Shown here: positions 8,901 to 15,346 of the stretch, piece by piece | Numbering within the stretch: the stretch's first letter is position 1 | Layout: each line of letters opens with the position of its first letter | From: Arthrobacter sp. 18067 | Lineage (GTDB): Bacteria > Actinomycetota > Actinomycetes > Actinomycetales > Micrococcaceae | NCBI RefSeq assembly: GCF_902706295.1 | Contig: NZ_CACSJJ010000008.1 | Span: forward strand, 62,001-126,000 | Direction: 5' to 3' | DNA: 64,000 nucleotides | Program-made: the position numbers and the translations under genes | Notes under the pieces: generated by a model | Told to the model about the DNA's origin: nothing | The model's database searches: none | Seen by the model: only the letters and a program-made list of their open reading frames with translations

Positions 8901-9188
8901 ATGAAGAGCCTGGACATTGAGAGTATTCGCGCGGAGATCGATGAATTGGATCGGGAGATCGTGGGGCTTGTTTCCCGGCGGCAACACTGGGTAGAGGAGG
9001 CCGGCAAGCTCAAGGCGGATCGGGCCGCCGTCCGGGCGCCTGAACGAGTCGAAAAGGTCATTGCAAAGGTACGGGCAATCGCTGAGGAGTCCGGGGCGGC
9101 ACCGGATGTGGTCGAGCGAATGTACCGGGCCATGATCGCGGCGTTTATCGACCTGGAATTGTCAATCCACCAGCAGCACAAACCTTGA
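8901..9188 (+). CDS. Chorismate mutase (AroQ class)
   Basis: 95-residue all-helical enzyme converting chorismate to prephenate for Phe/Tyr synthesis, in the cytoplasm. The pattern IRAEIDELDREIVGLVSRRQ with the active-site arginine, then EEAGKLKADRAAVRAPERVE with active-site Lys/Arg, and VERMYRAMIAAFIDLELSIH matches the stand-alone AroQ fold, with the expected length of 90-100 residues. It reads away from the McrB-like gene; a single-gene transcript is likely because the region after it holds the operators of the next gene. No fused ACT or dehydratase domain is present. Confidence 0.9.
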   Translation: MKSLDIESIRAEIDELDREIVGLVSRRQHWVEEAGKLKADRAAVRAPERVEKVIAKVRAIAEESGAAPDVVERMYRAMIAAFIDLELSIHQQHKP

Positions 9189-9208
9189 CCATCTCACCGG
9201 CCAGAGGT

Positions 9209-9241
9209 ATGTTTACGTTGACATGATGTTCACGTAAACAT
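9209..9241. promoter_or_regulatory. Pair of LacI-type operators upstream of the M23 peptidase gene
   Basis: Two 16-bp near-palindromes lie one base apart: ATGTTTACGTTGACAT (9209-9224) and ATGTTCACGTAAACAT (9226-9241). The second is a one-mismatch copy of the window-wide consensus ATGTTTACGTAAACAT and is identical to the site at 26386. Centres are 17 bp apart. They sit about 60-95 bases upstream of the preferred start of the M23 gene and also abut the stop of the chorismate mutase gene. Binding by the LacI paralogues at 20557 and 21742 is inferred from the same motif in their own promoters. Confidence 0.75.
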
Positions 9242-9302
9242 GAACGGAATAAGACAGTGTCGTCGACCTCCAACTTATTGGCTGGGCCACTGCCAGCCCT
9301 TC

Positions 9303-11117
9303 ATGATGAGCGCCGTGAATACCGGCCAGCTTGATCAAGGACGCGGCGCGGGGACCACCTCCCACGTTCCTCGCCCTAAGCCGTGGAAAGGGATCCGGTT
9401 ACCCCTGGCAGTCCTGTCCGCGGCAACCTTGATAGGAAGCTTGCATCCAAGCGGCGTCCAGACGCTGCCCCCAGCCACGGAGCGAGTCCAGGCCCAGGCC
9501 GTCGCCCCTGCCCCTCCAGGAGCCATCGGTTCTTCGAACGAACCGGCATCCCCGGCCGCAAGCGTATCCACCAAGGCCACCCCGGCAGCCTTCGCACCCA
9601 CGAATGCTTTAGCGGCCACGCCCTGTCAGCGAACAGCCGCCGCAGGCGGAAGCCTCCCCGCCGTCGGTGCCGTTTCAGACGTCCAACTCCGGAATGCTTC
9701 GGCGATTGTGGCGGCGGCGGACAAGTTGGCGCTTCCGATCGATGCCCGGATCCTCGGCGTCCAAGCCGCGCTCGGCGAATCGTCCCTTGAAAGCAAGGAT
9801 TACGGAGACGCCGCGGGGCCGGACTCGAGGGGCCTGTTCCAGCAGCGCGCCAACGGAGCATGGGCCTCCTACTCCGATCGTATGGATCCTTTTGTCAGCG
9901 CGACCAGCTTCTTCGTGGCACTGAAAGACATCAAGGACTGGCAACTCCTGCCTTCCAGCATCGCCATCCACCGTGTGCAGCGGAACCAGGATCCAGACCA
10001 CTACACCAAGTACCGGCAGTTGGCCCAGGAGATCGTGGGCCTGGTGGACGCCCAAGGTATTACAGCCTGCTCCACCGGCCGCGGCTCCTGGATCGCAACC
10101 GTGGGCGTCAGCGCCGGCCGACAAGCGCGGCCAGGCCCAGGAACCCTGATATCTCCGCTTGGGAAGTTGCATCCGAGTTCACCTTTCGGGCCCCGCACCA
10201 ACCCGGTCACGGGTTCGGCAGGAGAATTCCATACGGGGCAGGACTACGCCGCGGCCTGTGGCACACCGGTGCATTCTGCCGATGAGGGAACCGTGCGCGA
10301 GGTCGGTTGGCACCCCTGGGGTGGAGGAAACCGGGTGGAAATCGACCACGGTAACGGCCTGGTCACTACCTACAACCACATGCAGTCCGTCGCGGTGCGC
10401 AAGGGAGAAATGGTCTCAGCTTCCGACGTCGTCGGGTTGGTCGGTTCCACCGGTTCTTCCACCGGGTGCCATCTGCACTTTGAAACAATCATGAACGGAA
10501 CACTGACCGATCCATCAGCATGGACCCTGGTGCCCCTGACACTCGAGACTTCCGTCGATGCCCTGCTACTGACGAGCTTCACACCGCAAACAGGTACGAC
10601 GCCGGCCTGGAACCTGCCGCTGTGGACGTTCACTACCGCTCTTGGGGACCAGGAGGCACCTGCCGCCGAACCCCCGACACTATCGACACCGCCGACACCT
10701 TCCGTCACAGCAACAACTGAACCGACTGCGGAAGCCGTGGCATCGCCTCCGCCTGTGCCAGCAGCAACAGCACCTGCCGCACCTACGCCGACGCCCACCT
10801 CACCGCCAACTACAGAACCGACGCCAGCACCAACAGCACCGGCCGCACCAACAACGGAACCTACTGCGGAAGCCGTGGTGTCGCCTGAACCGACACCAAC
10901 GCCCACCGCACCTGCCGCACCAACGCCGACGCCCACCACAGCGCCAACCACAGACACTGCCCCGCCTGTCGTGCTGCCGAGCACGGCACCCGTTGTACCA
11001 ACAACTGAACCTACTGCGGAAGCCGTGGTATCGCCTGAACCGACACCAACGCCCACAGCACCTGCCCCCGCCACTACTGCGCCGGCGTCGTCTGCATCCA
11101 TGGTCGCCGTGCCGTAG
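9303..11117 (+). CDS. Exported protein: lysozyme-like domain plus M23 peptidase with Pro/Thr-rich tail
   Basis: 604 residues from the ATG at 9303. An earlier in-frame ATG at 9240 lies inside an operator, so I prefer the later start; no strong ribosome site decides it. After a hydrophobic export segment (about 30-50) comes a lysozyme/transglycosylase-like region (about 125-245; ARILGVQAALGESSLESKDY, GLFQQR), then an M23 (LytM-type) zinc endopeptidase (about 285-410) with zinc-binding motifs HTGQDYA and GCHLHFE. The last 140 residues are Pro/Thr/Ala repeats, probably a wall-spanning stalk. It should cut peptidoglycan or a related wall polymer outside the cell. The upstream LacI operators suggest induction with the arabinogalactan genes, perhaps to remodel the wall for large surface proteins. 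Confidence 0.8.
   Translation: MMSAVNTGQLDQGRGAGTTSHVPRPKPWKGIRLPLAVLSAATLIGSLHPSGVQTLPPATERVQAQAVAPAPPGAIGSSNEPASPAASVSTKATPAAFAPTNALAATPCQRTAAAGGSLPAVGAVSDVQLRNASAIVAAADKLALPIDARILGVQAALGESSLESKDYGDAAGPDSRGLFQQRANGAWASYSDRMDPFVSATSFFVALKDIKDWQLLPSSIAIHRVQRNQDPDHYTKYRQLAQEIVGLVDAQGITACSTGRGSWIATVGVSAGRQARPGPGTLISPLGKLHPSSPFGPRTNPVTGSAGEFHTGQDYAAACGTPVHSADEGTVREVGWHPWGGGNRVEIDHGNGLVTTYNHMQSVAVRKGEMVSASDVVGLVGSTGSSTGCHLHFETIMNGTLTDPSAWTLVPLTLETSVDALLLTSFTPQTGTTPAWNLPLWTFTTALGDQEAPAAEPPTLSTPPTPSVTATTEPTAEAVASPPPVPAATAPAAPTPTPTSPPTTEPTPAPTAPAAPTTEPTAEAVVSPEPTPTPTAPAAPTPTPTTAPTTDTAPPVVLPSTAPVVPTTEPTAEAVVSPEPTPTPTAPAPATTAPASSASMVAVP
10708..11090 (+). repeat. In-frame Pro/Thr/Ala-rich tandem repeats
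   Basis: The 3' part of the M23 gene holds degenerate repeats encoding TEPTAEAV(A/V)SP followed by PTPTAPAAP-like spacers. Three clear copies of the TEPTAEAV unit start near 10718, 10856 and 11007, with the last two nearly identical at DNA level across about 70 bases. Recombination-driven length variation between strains would be expected. The repeats are coding and in frame, not a CRISPR array. Confidence 0.85.
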
Positions 11118-11122
11118 GCGAA

Positions 11123-11725
11123 CTAACTGCCGTCGCGGAGGTTCTCCGGAGCTGTCTGAATGAAGTCGATGCTGTCGAACCGCGCCTCGCAGCTGTCCCC
11201 CATGGGCGCCTGCGACATGAACCCAACGCGGACTGGCTTGTCCGTGTCCAGCCTGAAGAGACGGACAAAGGACCATTCCTGGCCGTCCGTTGACGAGTGA
11301 AACGCCCACGCGGGGCCCACCCTGCTGAGCCGCAGGTAGATCCACGGTGCGGTCACCACGGGACCGTTCGAGTCGTCAGAGTAAGTATTGGTCACCACGC
11401 TGACAACCATGGCTTCCCCTTGCGGGGAGTATTCGAAGCAGAGCTTGGCCCAATGGTCGTTGTCCACCCACAAAGCCAGCACGCCGGCGTCGAACGTTGT
11501 TCGTGGCGAGGCGACCATGACCCTGGCCGACAGCGAGAAGGACGTGGGAGCCGTGAAAGCCAGGGCCGAGGCCCGGTGCTGCTGTTCGCCCCCGAGGGAA
11601 TCGTTGGACCAATCGACGCCGGGCGCCGCCGTGAGCGTGAGTGTTCCCTCGGCGTCGTCGTAGCTCGCGTGACTGGGCGATGACGTCCACTCCAGGGAAG
11701 GAAGTCCAGCTATTTCGGGAATCAA
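11123..11725 (-). CDS. DUF1349 (concanavalin-A/laminin-G-like) protein
   Basis: About 200 residues starting at a TTG (11725) preceded by AAGGAG six bases upstream, giving MIPEIAGLPSLEW. The frame is open further upstream (ATG at 11776), but that part lies directly behind a terminator and has no ribosome site. The body matches the DUF1349 jelly-roll: DAGVLALWVDNDHWAKLCFE, then VVSVVTNTYSDDSNGP, LRLSRVGPAWAFHSSTDGQE and VRVGFMSQAPMGD. Such domains occur alone or at the C-terminus of beta-xylosidase-like enzymes and are thought to bind or process sugars. No signal peptide is seen, so it is probably cytoplasmic. It is convergent with the M23 gene, six bases away. Confidence 0.78.
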   Translation of the reverse strand: MIPEIAGLPSLEWTSSPSHASYDDAEGTLTLTAAPGVDWSNDSLGGEQQHRASALAFTAPTSFSLSARVMVASPRTTFDAGVLALWVDNDHWAKLCFEYSPQGEAMVVSVVTNTYSDDSNGPVVTAPWIYLRLSRVGPAWAFHSSTDGQEWSFVRLFRLDTDKPVRVGFMSQAPMGDSCEARFDSIDFIQTAPENLRDGS

Positions 11726-11784
11726 TGGGCGCTCCTTGTATTCGGCAGTCAGGACATTTCTCTGCAACTTTTGCATACTGGACA

Positions 11785-11815
11785 CAAAATAGTCCGGCTC
11801 CCCCAGGAGCCGGAC
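11785..11815 (-). terminator. Rho-independent terminator after WxL-like gene 1
   Basis: A perfect 10-bp stem (11792-11801 with 11806-11815) with a 4-base loop lies 11 bases after the stop of the WxL-like gene. On the minus strand it is followed by TATTTTGT. It separates that gene from the DUF1349 gene downstream. Confidence 0.75.
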
Positions 11816-11826
11816 CACCAATGCGT

Positions 11827-12450
11827 CTACTCGAACAACGACAACGTCAGGTTCGCGGTGTAGTCGCCGGGCGCGACGGTGGCTGGCGTGCGGAGGAACA
11901 GGCCCGCCGTTGCCGTCCACTGGCCCTCAGGCGCAATCGCAGCTGAATCCAGGGCCAGCGCAAGCAGTTCCTGGTCGACGAGGCCCACCGCGTCCGGGCC
12001 CGAATCCATGACCGTCTCCACTACGTCACCCTCGGCGACCTGGCCCGATTCGCCACCGTCAATCAGCGATGGGGACCAACCCAGATGTCCAGCTCCGATC
12101 GCCGGCTGGCCCGTGGTTCCCGTGAAGTCGGTTGATGTACCGATGACGTACCAGCCGGCCCCGGCCGGGATCTGGTCCGGGAGTCGCGTGTCAGTCACCG
12201 TTACCGTGGGCAGCGAACCCGTGAACTGGCGGACAGTTGGAGACGAGCCCGCTTCCGTCAGGGTGGCCGTGGTTCCTGCCACGCTCATGGCCAGAATTCC
12301 AGGCTCATCGATCTGCGCAATCGCCACATTCACGTCGACGTCCTGGTCGCCATGGTTTTCTTCAGCCATTGCGGCCCCGGCCACGCCGGCCAGTATGGAA
12401 GTGCCAGCGGCAACTGCCGAAATTCTTACGATCAAGCTTGCTTTGCCCAT
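11827..12450 (-). CDS. WxL-like exported surface protein 1
   Basis: 207 residues: a signal peptide (MGKASLIVRISAVAAGTSIL, cleavage near AMA-EEN), then one beta-rich domain. Conserved landmarks are AEENHGDQDVDVNV at the mature N-terminus, LPTVTVTDTR, the two Trp motifs AGAGWYVIGT and LGWSPSL, and the terminal GDYTANLTLSLFE. The two Trp motifs and the closing G-x-Y-x-x-x-L-T-x-x-L strand are the hallmarks of WxL-type domains, which attach to peptidoglycan or to partner proteins without covalent anchoring. It is a close paralogue of the product of 30566-31189 (same length, same mature start and end). AAGGAG sits eight bases before the ATG, and a LacI-type operator lies at 12679. The WxL assignment rests on pattern, not on a profile search. 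Confidence 0.75.
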   Translation of the reverse strand: MGKASLIVRISAVAAGTSILAGVAGAAMAEENHGDQDVDVNVAIAQIDEPGILAMSVAGTTATLTEAGSSPTVRQFTGSLPTVTVTDTRLPDQIPAGAGWYVIGTSTDFTGTTGQPAIGAGHLGWSPSLIDGGESGQVAEGDVVETVMDSGPDAVGLVDQELLALALDSAAIAPEGQWTATAGLFLRTPATVAPGDYTANLTLSLFE

Positions 12451-12770
12451 CGTCTTGCTCCTTCATTGCAATGCGGGGAGATTCATATCCAGATGTGTCG
12501 GTAAGGGAAGCGCCAGGGCGGACTCCGTGCTCGTATACAGAGTCCAGTTGGGCGAAATTCCACCCTCCCTCGCCCGCTATGAGCGGTTGCCTCGGGGGTG
12601 GGTGGGCAGGCTGGGCGATGCGCGGCTGTGCGCACCGAAGCAGGTGACTCAGGTAACCAGGTGCAAGGATTCTTAAGAATGTTTACGTAAACCTACACGG
12701 AATATTGGCGCCCAGCAAGGGTTTTTTGTACCTTTTGGTGGTGCGTGCATCCATGATGTCGCACACCCGT
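12451..12770. promoter_or_regulatory. 320-base intergenic region with LacI-type operator at 12679-12694
   Basis: The only recognisable element is ATGTTTACGTAAACCT at 12679-12694, one mismatch from the operator consensus. It lies about 230 bases upstream of WxL-like gene 1 and just downstream of the LPXTG gene stop. The long interval to the ATG would be an unusually long 5' leader; I found no convincing gene in it, only a short CCGCT...AGCGG hairpin near 12574-12586. Confidence 0.65.
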
Positions 12771-13136
12771 TTAGCGGCCCGTGGTAATGCGTCGCGTAGC
12801 GGCTTGCCCGCGCCCGACGAACAGGAGGAGCACCCCGGTCCCGCCGCAGAGCCCGGCAGCCACGAGGGCCCCTACGGGGTCGAGGCCCGTCGCGGGGAGT
12901 CCGTTCGGAAGACACTGGCCGCTACATTGTGTGCGCGGCGCAATGTCAACACTGATCTTGATGTTGGAGCCGTTGATCTCCGAAGCCCAACCCGGCGTAA
13001 GCCCCAGCACCAGGCTGAAGCCGACCAGCACGCATGACAACAGGATCCTGGCAGAATCCGCTGAACGAATTCGAACAGTGAAGCGCCGGCGGGCGGAGCG
13101 AGGCGTGCCCCGCGATCCCTTCGCCTCAGGCGTCAT
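12771..13136 (-). CDS. Very small LPXTG-anchored surface protein
   Basis: 121 residues. A basic N-terminus and hydrophobic core (about 30-50, ILLSCVLVGFSLVLGL) form a signal peptide; only about 27 residues of mature chain (including IKISVDIAPRTQCSGQC) precede the sortase motif LPATG (80-84), a hydrophobic segment (VGALVAAGLCGGTGVLLLFV) and a basic tail (ATRR). It is therefore a complete but minimal sortase substrate. The ATG at 13136 overlaps the stop region of the preceding gene (TGA at 13128-13126), implying translational coupling; the frame stays open further upstream but that part is the shadow of the previous gene. A mini-LPXTG protein beside WxL-like and DUF916 genes recalls the CscD component of csc clusters. 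Confidence 0.72.
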   Translation of the reverse strand: MTPEAKGSRGTPRSARRRFTVRIRSADSARILLSCVLVGFSLVLGLTPGWASEINGSNIKISVDIAPRTQCSGQCLPNGLPATGLDPVGALVAAGLCGGTGVLLLFVGRGQAATRRITTGR

Positions 13137-13341
13137 GCTTCTCATAGGTGTAGCCGTAGGGCACGTCCGGTGAGAGTTCCACCGTGTAGGACGCATAGTC
13201 CAGCCGCGTGACCAGGATCCCGCAGCGGCCTTCATTGCGCGCACGCTGCTCCGCAGCCTGGATGGCGGCGTTGAGGTTGATTTCCATGGTGGTCTTGCTG
13301 GTAGCCGTGACGGTAGCCAGCAGTTCCGGGGCGTCGATCAT
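13126..13341 (-). CDS. Small hypothetical protein
   Basis: 71 residues, soluble, no signal peptide: an N-terminal helical part (INLNAAIQAAEQRARNEG) followed by beta-type sequence (GILVTRLDYASYTVEL and VPYGYTYEKHDA). I do not recognise a family. It follows galE by about 30 bases and overlaps the start of the LPXTG gene by 11 bases, so it is probably the penultimate cistron of the galactose operon. AAAGGAACATC before the ATG gives a good ribosome site. Confidence 0.6.
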   Translation of the reverse strand: MIDAPELLATVTATSKTTMEINLNAAIQAAEQRARNEGRCGILVTRLDYASYTVELSPDVPYGYTYEKHDA

Positions 13342-13371
13342 GATGTTCCTTTGGGATAGTGCGTTGCAGTG

Positions 13372-14346
13372 CTAGTGGGTGGATAACTTCTGGTTCCCGG
13401 CTGCCGCCCAGGCGCTGGAGATCATGTCCCGGAGCGTATGCCTCGGTTCCCAGGCGATGTCCCGGCGTGCCAGTTCGCCGGAAGCCACGATCCGGGCAGG
13501 ATCACCCGGCCGGGCTGCGCAAATTTGTGGAGCGAACTGAATGCCGGTCACAGACGCCATTTCGGTCATGATCTGACGGACAGATACCCCGGTACCGCTG
13601 CCAAGGTTGTAGACCGGTTCAAGGTCAACGCCCTCCTGGAGTTTCCGGGCAGCTTCCACGTGGGCCGCGGCAACGTCGGCAACGTGGACGTAATCCCTGA
13701 CGCAGCTGCCGTCCGGTGTGGCGTAGGCAGTACCAAAGATCTTTGGCGTTGCGCCATCCTTCAGCGCTTGGAAGACCAAGGGGAACAGGTTGTGCGGGCT
13801 GACATCCACCACGTCCGGAATCCCGGAGCCAACAACGTTGAAATACCGGAGGGATGTATGGCGAAGCCCGGTTGCCCGTGATTGGTCTGCGATGAGCCAC
13901 TCACCAATGAGCTTGGATTCGCCATAGGGAGATTCCGGCCTCGTCGGCGTCGCTTCGGTCACCAAGTCCACGTCCGTGTTTCCATAAACGGCGGCGCTGG
14001 AGGAAAAGACCATCGCCCGCACAGAGGCTGCTTCCATGGCGGCGAGCAGGTTTCCTGTACCGGTGACGTTCTGGAAATAGGTGTGAAGCGGCCATTCAAC
14101 CGATACACCGGCGTACTTGAAACCCGCTAAGTGGATCACGCCGGCCACGTCGTGGCGTGCGAAGACGTCTTTAAGGAAACCAGTATCCAGCAGTGATCCC
14201 TGTTCGAAGGCTGCGCCTTCCTGCACAAATCCGCGCTTGCCGCTGGACAGGTCATCGATGACCACCACGTCGTGGCCGTCATCCATGAGTGCTTGGGCTA
14301 CGTGGGAGCCGATGTAGCCGGCTCCTCCAGTTACTAGCCATGCCAT
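13372..14346 (-). CDS. galE: UDP-glucose 4-epimerase
   Basis: 324-residue extended SDR enzyme interconverting UDP-galactose and UDP-glucose, the last Leloir step. The NAD-binding motif WLVTGGAGYIGSHVAQAL is at the N-terminus, VVVIDDLSSGKRGFV follows, the catalytic motif is SPYGESKLIGEWL (YxxxK), and RYFNVVGSG and SCVRDYVHVADVA are standard GalE landmarks. It follows the aldose 1-epimerase gene with a TGA-CC-ATG junction, so translation is likely coupled. galK and galT are not in the window. Confidence 0.93.
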   Translation of the reverse strand: MAWLVTGGAGYIGSHVAQALMDDGHDVVVIDDLSSGKRGFVQEGAAFEQGSLLDTGFLKDVFARHDVAGVIHLAGFKYAGVSVEWPLHTYFQNVTGTGNLLAAMEAASVRAMVFSSSAAVYGNTDVDLVTEATPTRPESPYGESKLIGEWLIADQSRATGLRHTSLRYFNVVGSGIPDVVDVSPHNLFPLVFQALKDGATPKIFGTAYATPDGSCVRDYVHVADVAAAHVEAARKLQEGVDLEPVYNLGSGTGVSVRQIMTEMASVTGIQFAPQICAARPGDPARIVASGELARRDIAWEPRHTLRDMISSAWAAAGNQKLSTH

Positions 14347-14348
14347 GG

Positions 14349-15344
14349 TCAGTTCTCTCCTCTATGGTGGTTGCCCTGTGCGGGGCGGAGCCGGTGTGAA
14401 ATCCCCCAGGTCGAGATCCACTCCTCCCCCGGTTCAAGCCAGCGCAGGCCGGCTCCGGAGTTGAAGGCGTTGGGGAGCGCCGTCATGGGTTCCACCGCTA
14501 CCGCAGTCCGGTGGCCTCCCGCTGGATAGCTCGTGGTGGTGTACACCTGCGCGTACTGGTAGTTGGCATCGCCCCAGACCTCCACGGCGTCTCCGTTGGG
14601 CGCCTCCAGGAGGTGCCGGTACATTCCGTCCGGCGCCGGCGTGAGATCCAGGAAGGCTGTGTCCAGGTGCAGCCAGCCCACTTTGGGTCCCGCTGACAGG
14701 TCCATGGGGGTTCCGGACACAGGGGACGTGCCCACGGGATTCAGGCGCTCATCCACCACCACATAAGAGGCAGCGTTGATGGTCAGTGAAACGTCCTGCA
14801 TGGGCGTTGCACCAACCCGCATGTACGGGTGTGAGCCAATGGCGGCAGGGGCGGGCACGGCCGACTTGTTGGTCAACGCATGGGTGACGGTCAGCCCCTC
14901 CGGAGACACCGAATATGTCGTCTCCACATCCACGGCAAACGGGTAGCCCTCGCTCGGGTAGATCCGTACCTGGAGAGTCAACTCGCTTCCGGATCGGTGA
15001 ACCAGGGTGTGGGGACGTAACCTGACCAGGCCATGAATGGCGTTGCCGCGCTCGGATTCGCTGATGGCCAGTTGGAGGTCTTTCCCGTCGTGCGACCATC
15101 GCCCATCCCGGACCCTGTTGGGCCAAGGAATGAGGATCTCGCCCTCACAGTGTTTGGGGATGCCGAACTCGGGGAACTCCTCGATCAAGGGCTCGCCGTC
15201 CACTGTGAGGCTGCGGATGGTGCCGCCGATCTCCGTGATCACCGCCGCGACCACGCGGCCATCTGCCTCCGGCTCCGCGGAAATCCGAAACTGTCGGCCG
15301 GTCGGAGCAGCAATACCTGCCGTTGTTGCTTGAGTCAGCGTCAT
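14349..15344 (-). CDS. Aldose 1-epimerase (galactose mutarotase family)
   Basis: 331 residues from the ATG at 15344, placed two bases after the GH35 stop. The frame is open far upstream, but that part overlaps the GH35 gene. The galactose-mutarotase beta-sandwich is indicated by GEILIPWPNRVRDGRWSHDG, GNAIHGLVR (catalytic His region), IGSHPYMRV and VAVEPMTALPNAFN with the catalytic-site Glu. It should equilibrate alpha and beta anomers of galactose freed by the beta-galactosidase upstream. Cytoplasmic; part of the GH35-epimerase-GalE run. Confidence 0.88.
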   Translation of the reverse strand: MTLTQATTAGIAAPTGRQFRISAEPEADGRVVAAVITEIGGTIRSLTVDGEPLIEEFPEFGIPKHCEGEILIPWPNRVRDGRWSHDGKDLQLAISESERGNAIHGLVRLRPHTLVHRSGSELTLQVRIYPSEGYPFAVDVETTYSVSPEGLTVTHALTNKSAVPAPAAIGSHPYMRVGATPMQDVSLTINAASYVVVDERLNPVGTSPVSGTPMDLSAGPKVGWLHLDTAFLDLTPAPDGMYRHLLEAPNGDAVEVWGDANYQYAQVYTTTSYPAGGHRTAVAVEPMTALPNAFNSGAGLRWLEPGEEWISTWGISHRLRPAQGNHHRGEN

Positions 15345-15346
15345 GG

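Noticed and set aside
9240..9302. ATG 9240 as start of the M23 protein
   Set aside because: It falls within a LacI operator and adds 21 residues that do not improve the signal peptide; a leaderless start there cannot be fully excluded.
10708..11090. CRISPR-like repeats
   Set aside because: Repeats are in frame, degenerate and code for a Pro/Thr-rich tail; no conserved repeat-spacer structure.
13137..13244. Upstream extension of the LPXTG protein frame
   Set aside because: It lies inside the preceding small gene, has shadow-like composition and would put 36 residues before a complete signal peptide.
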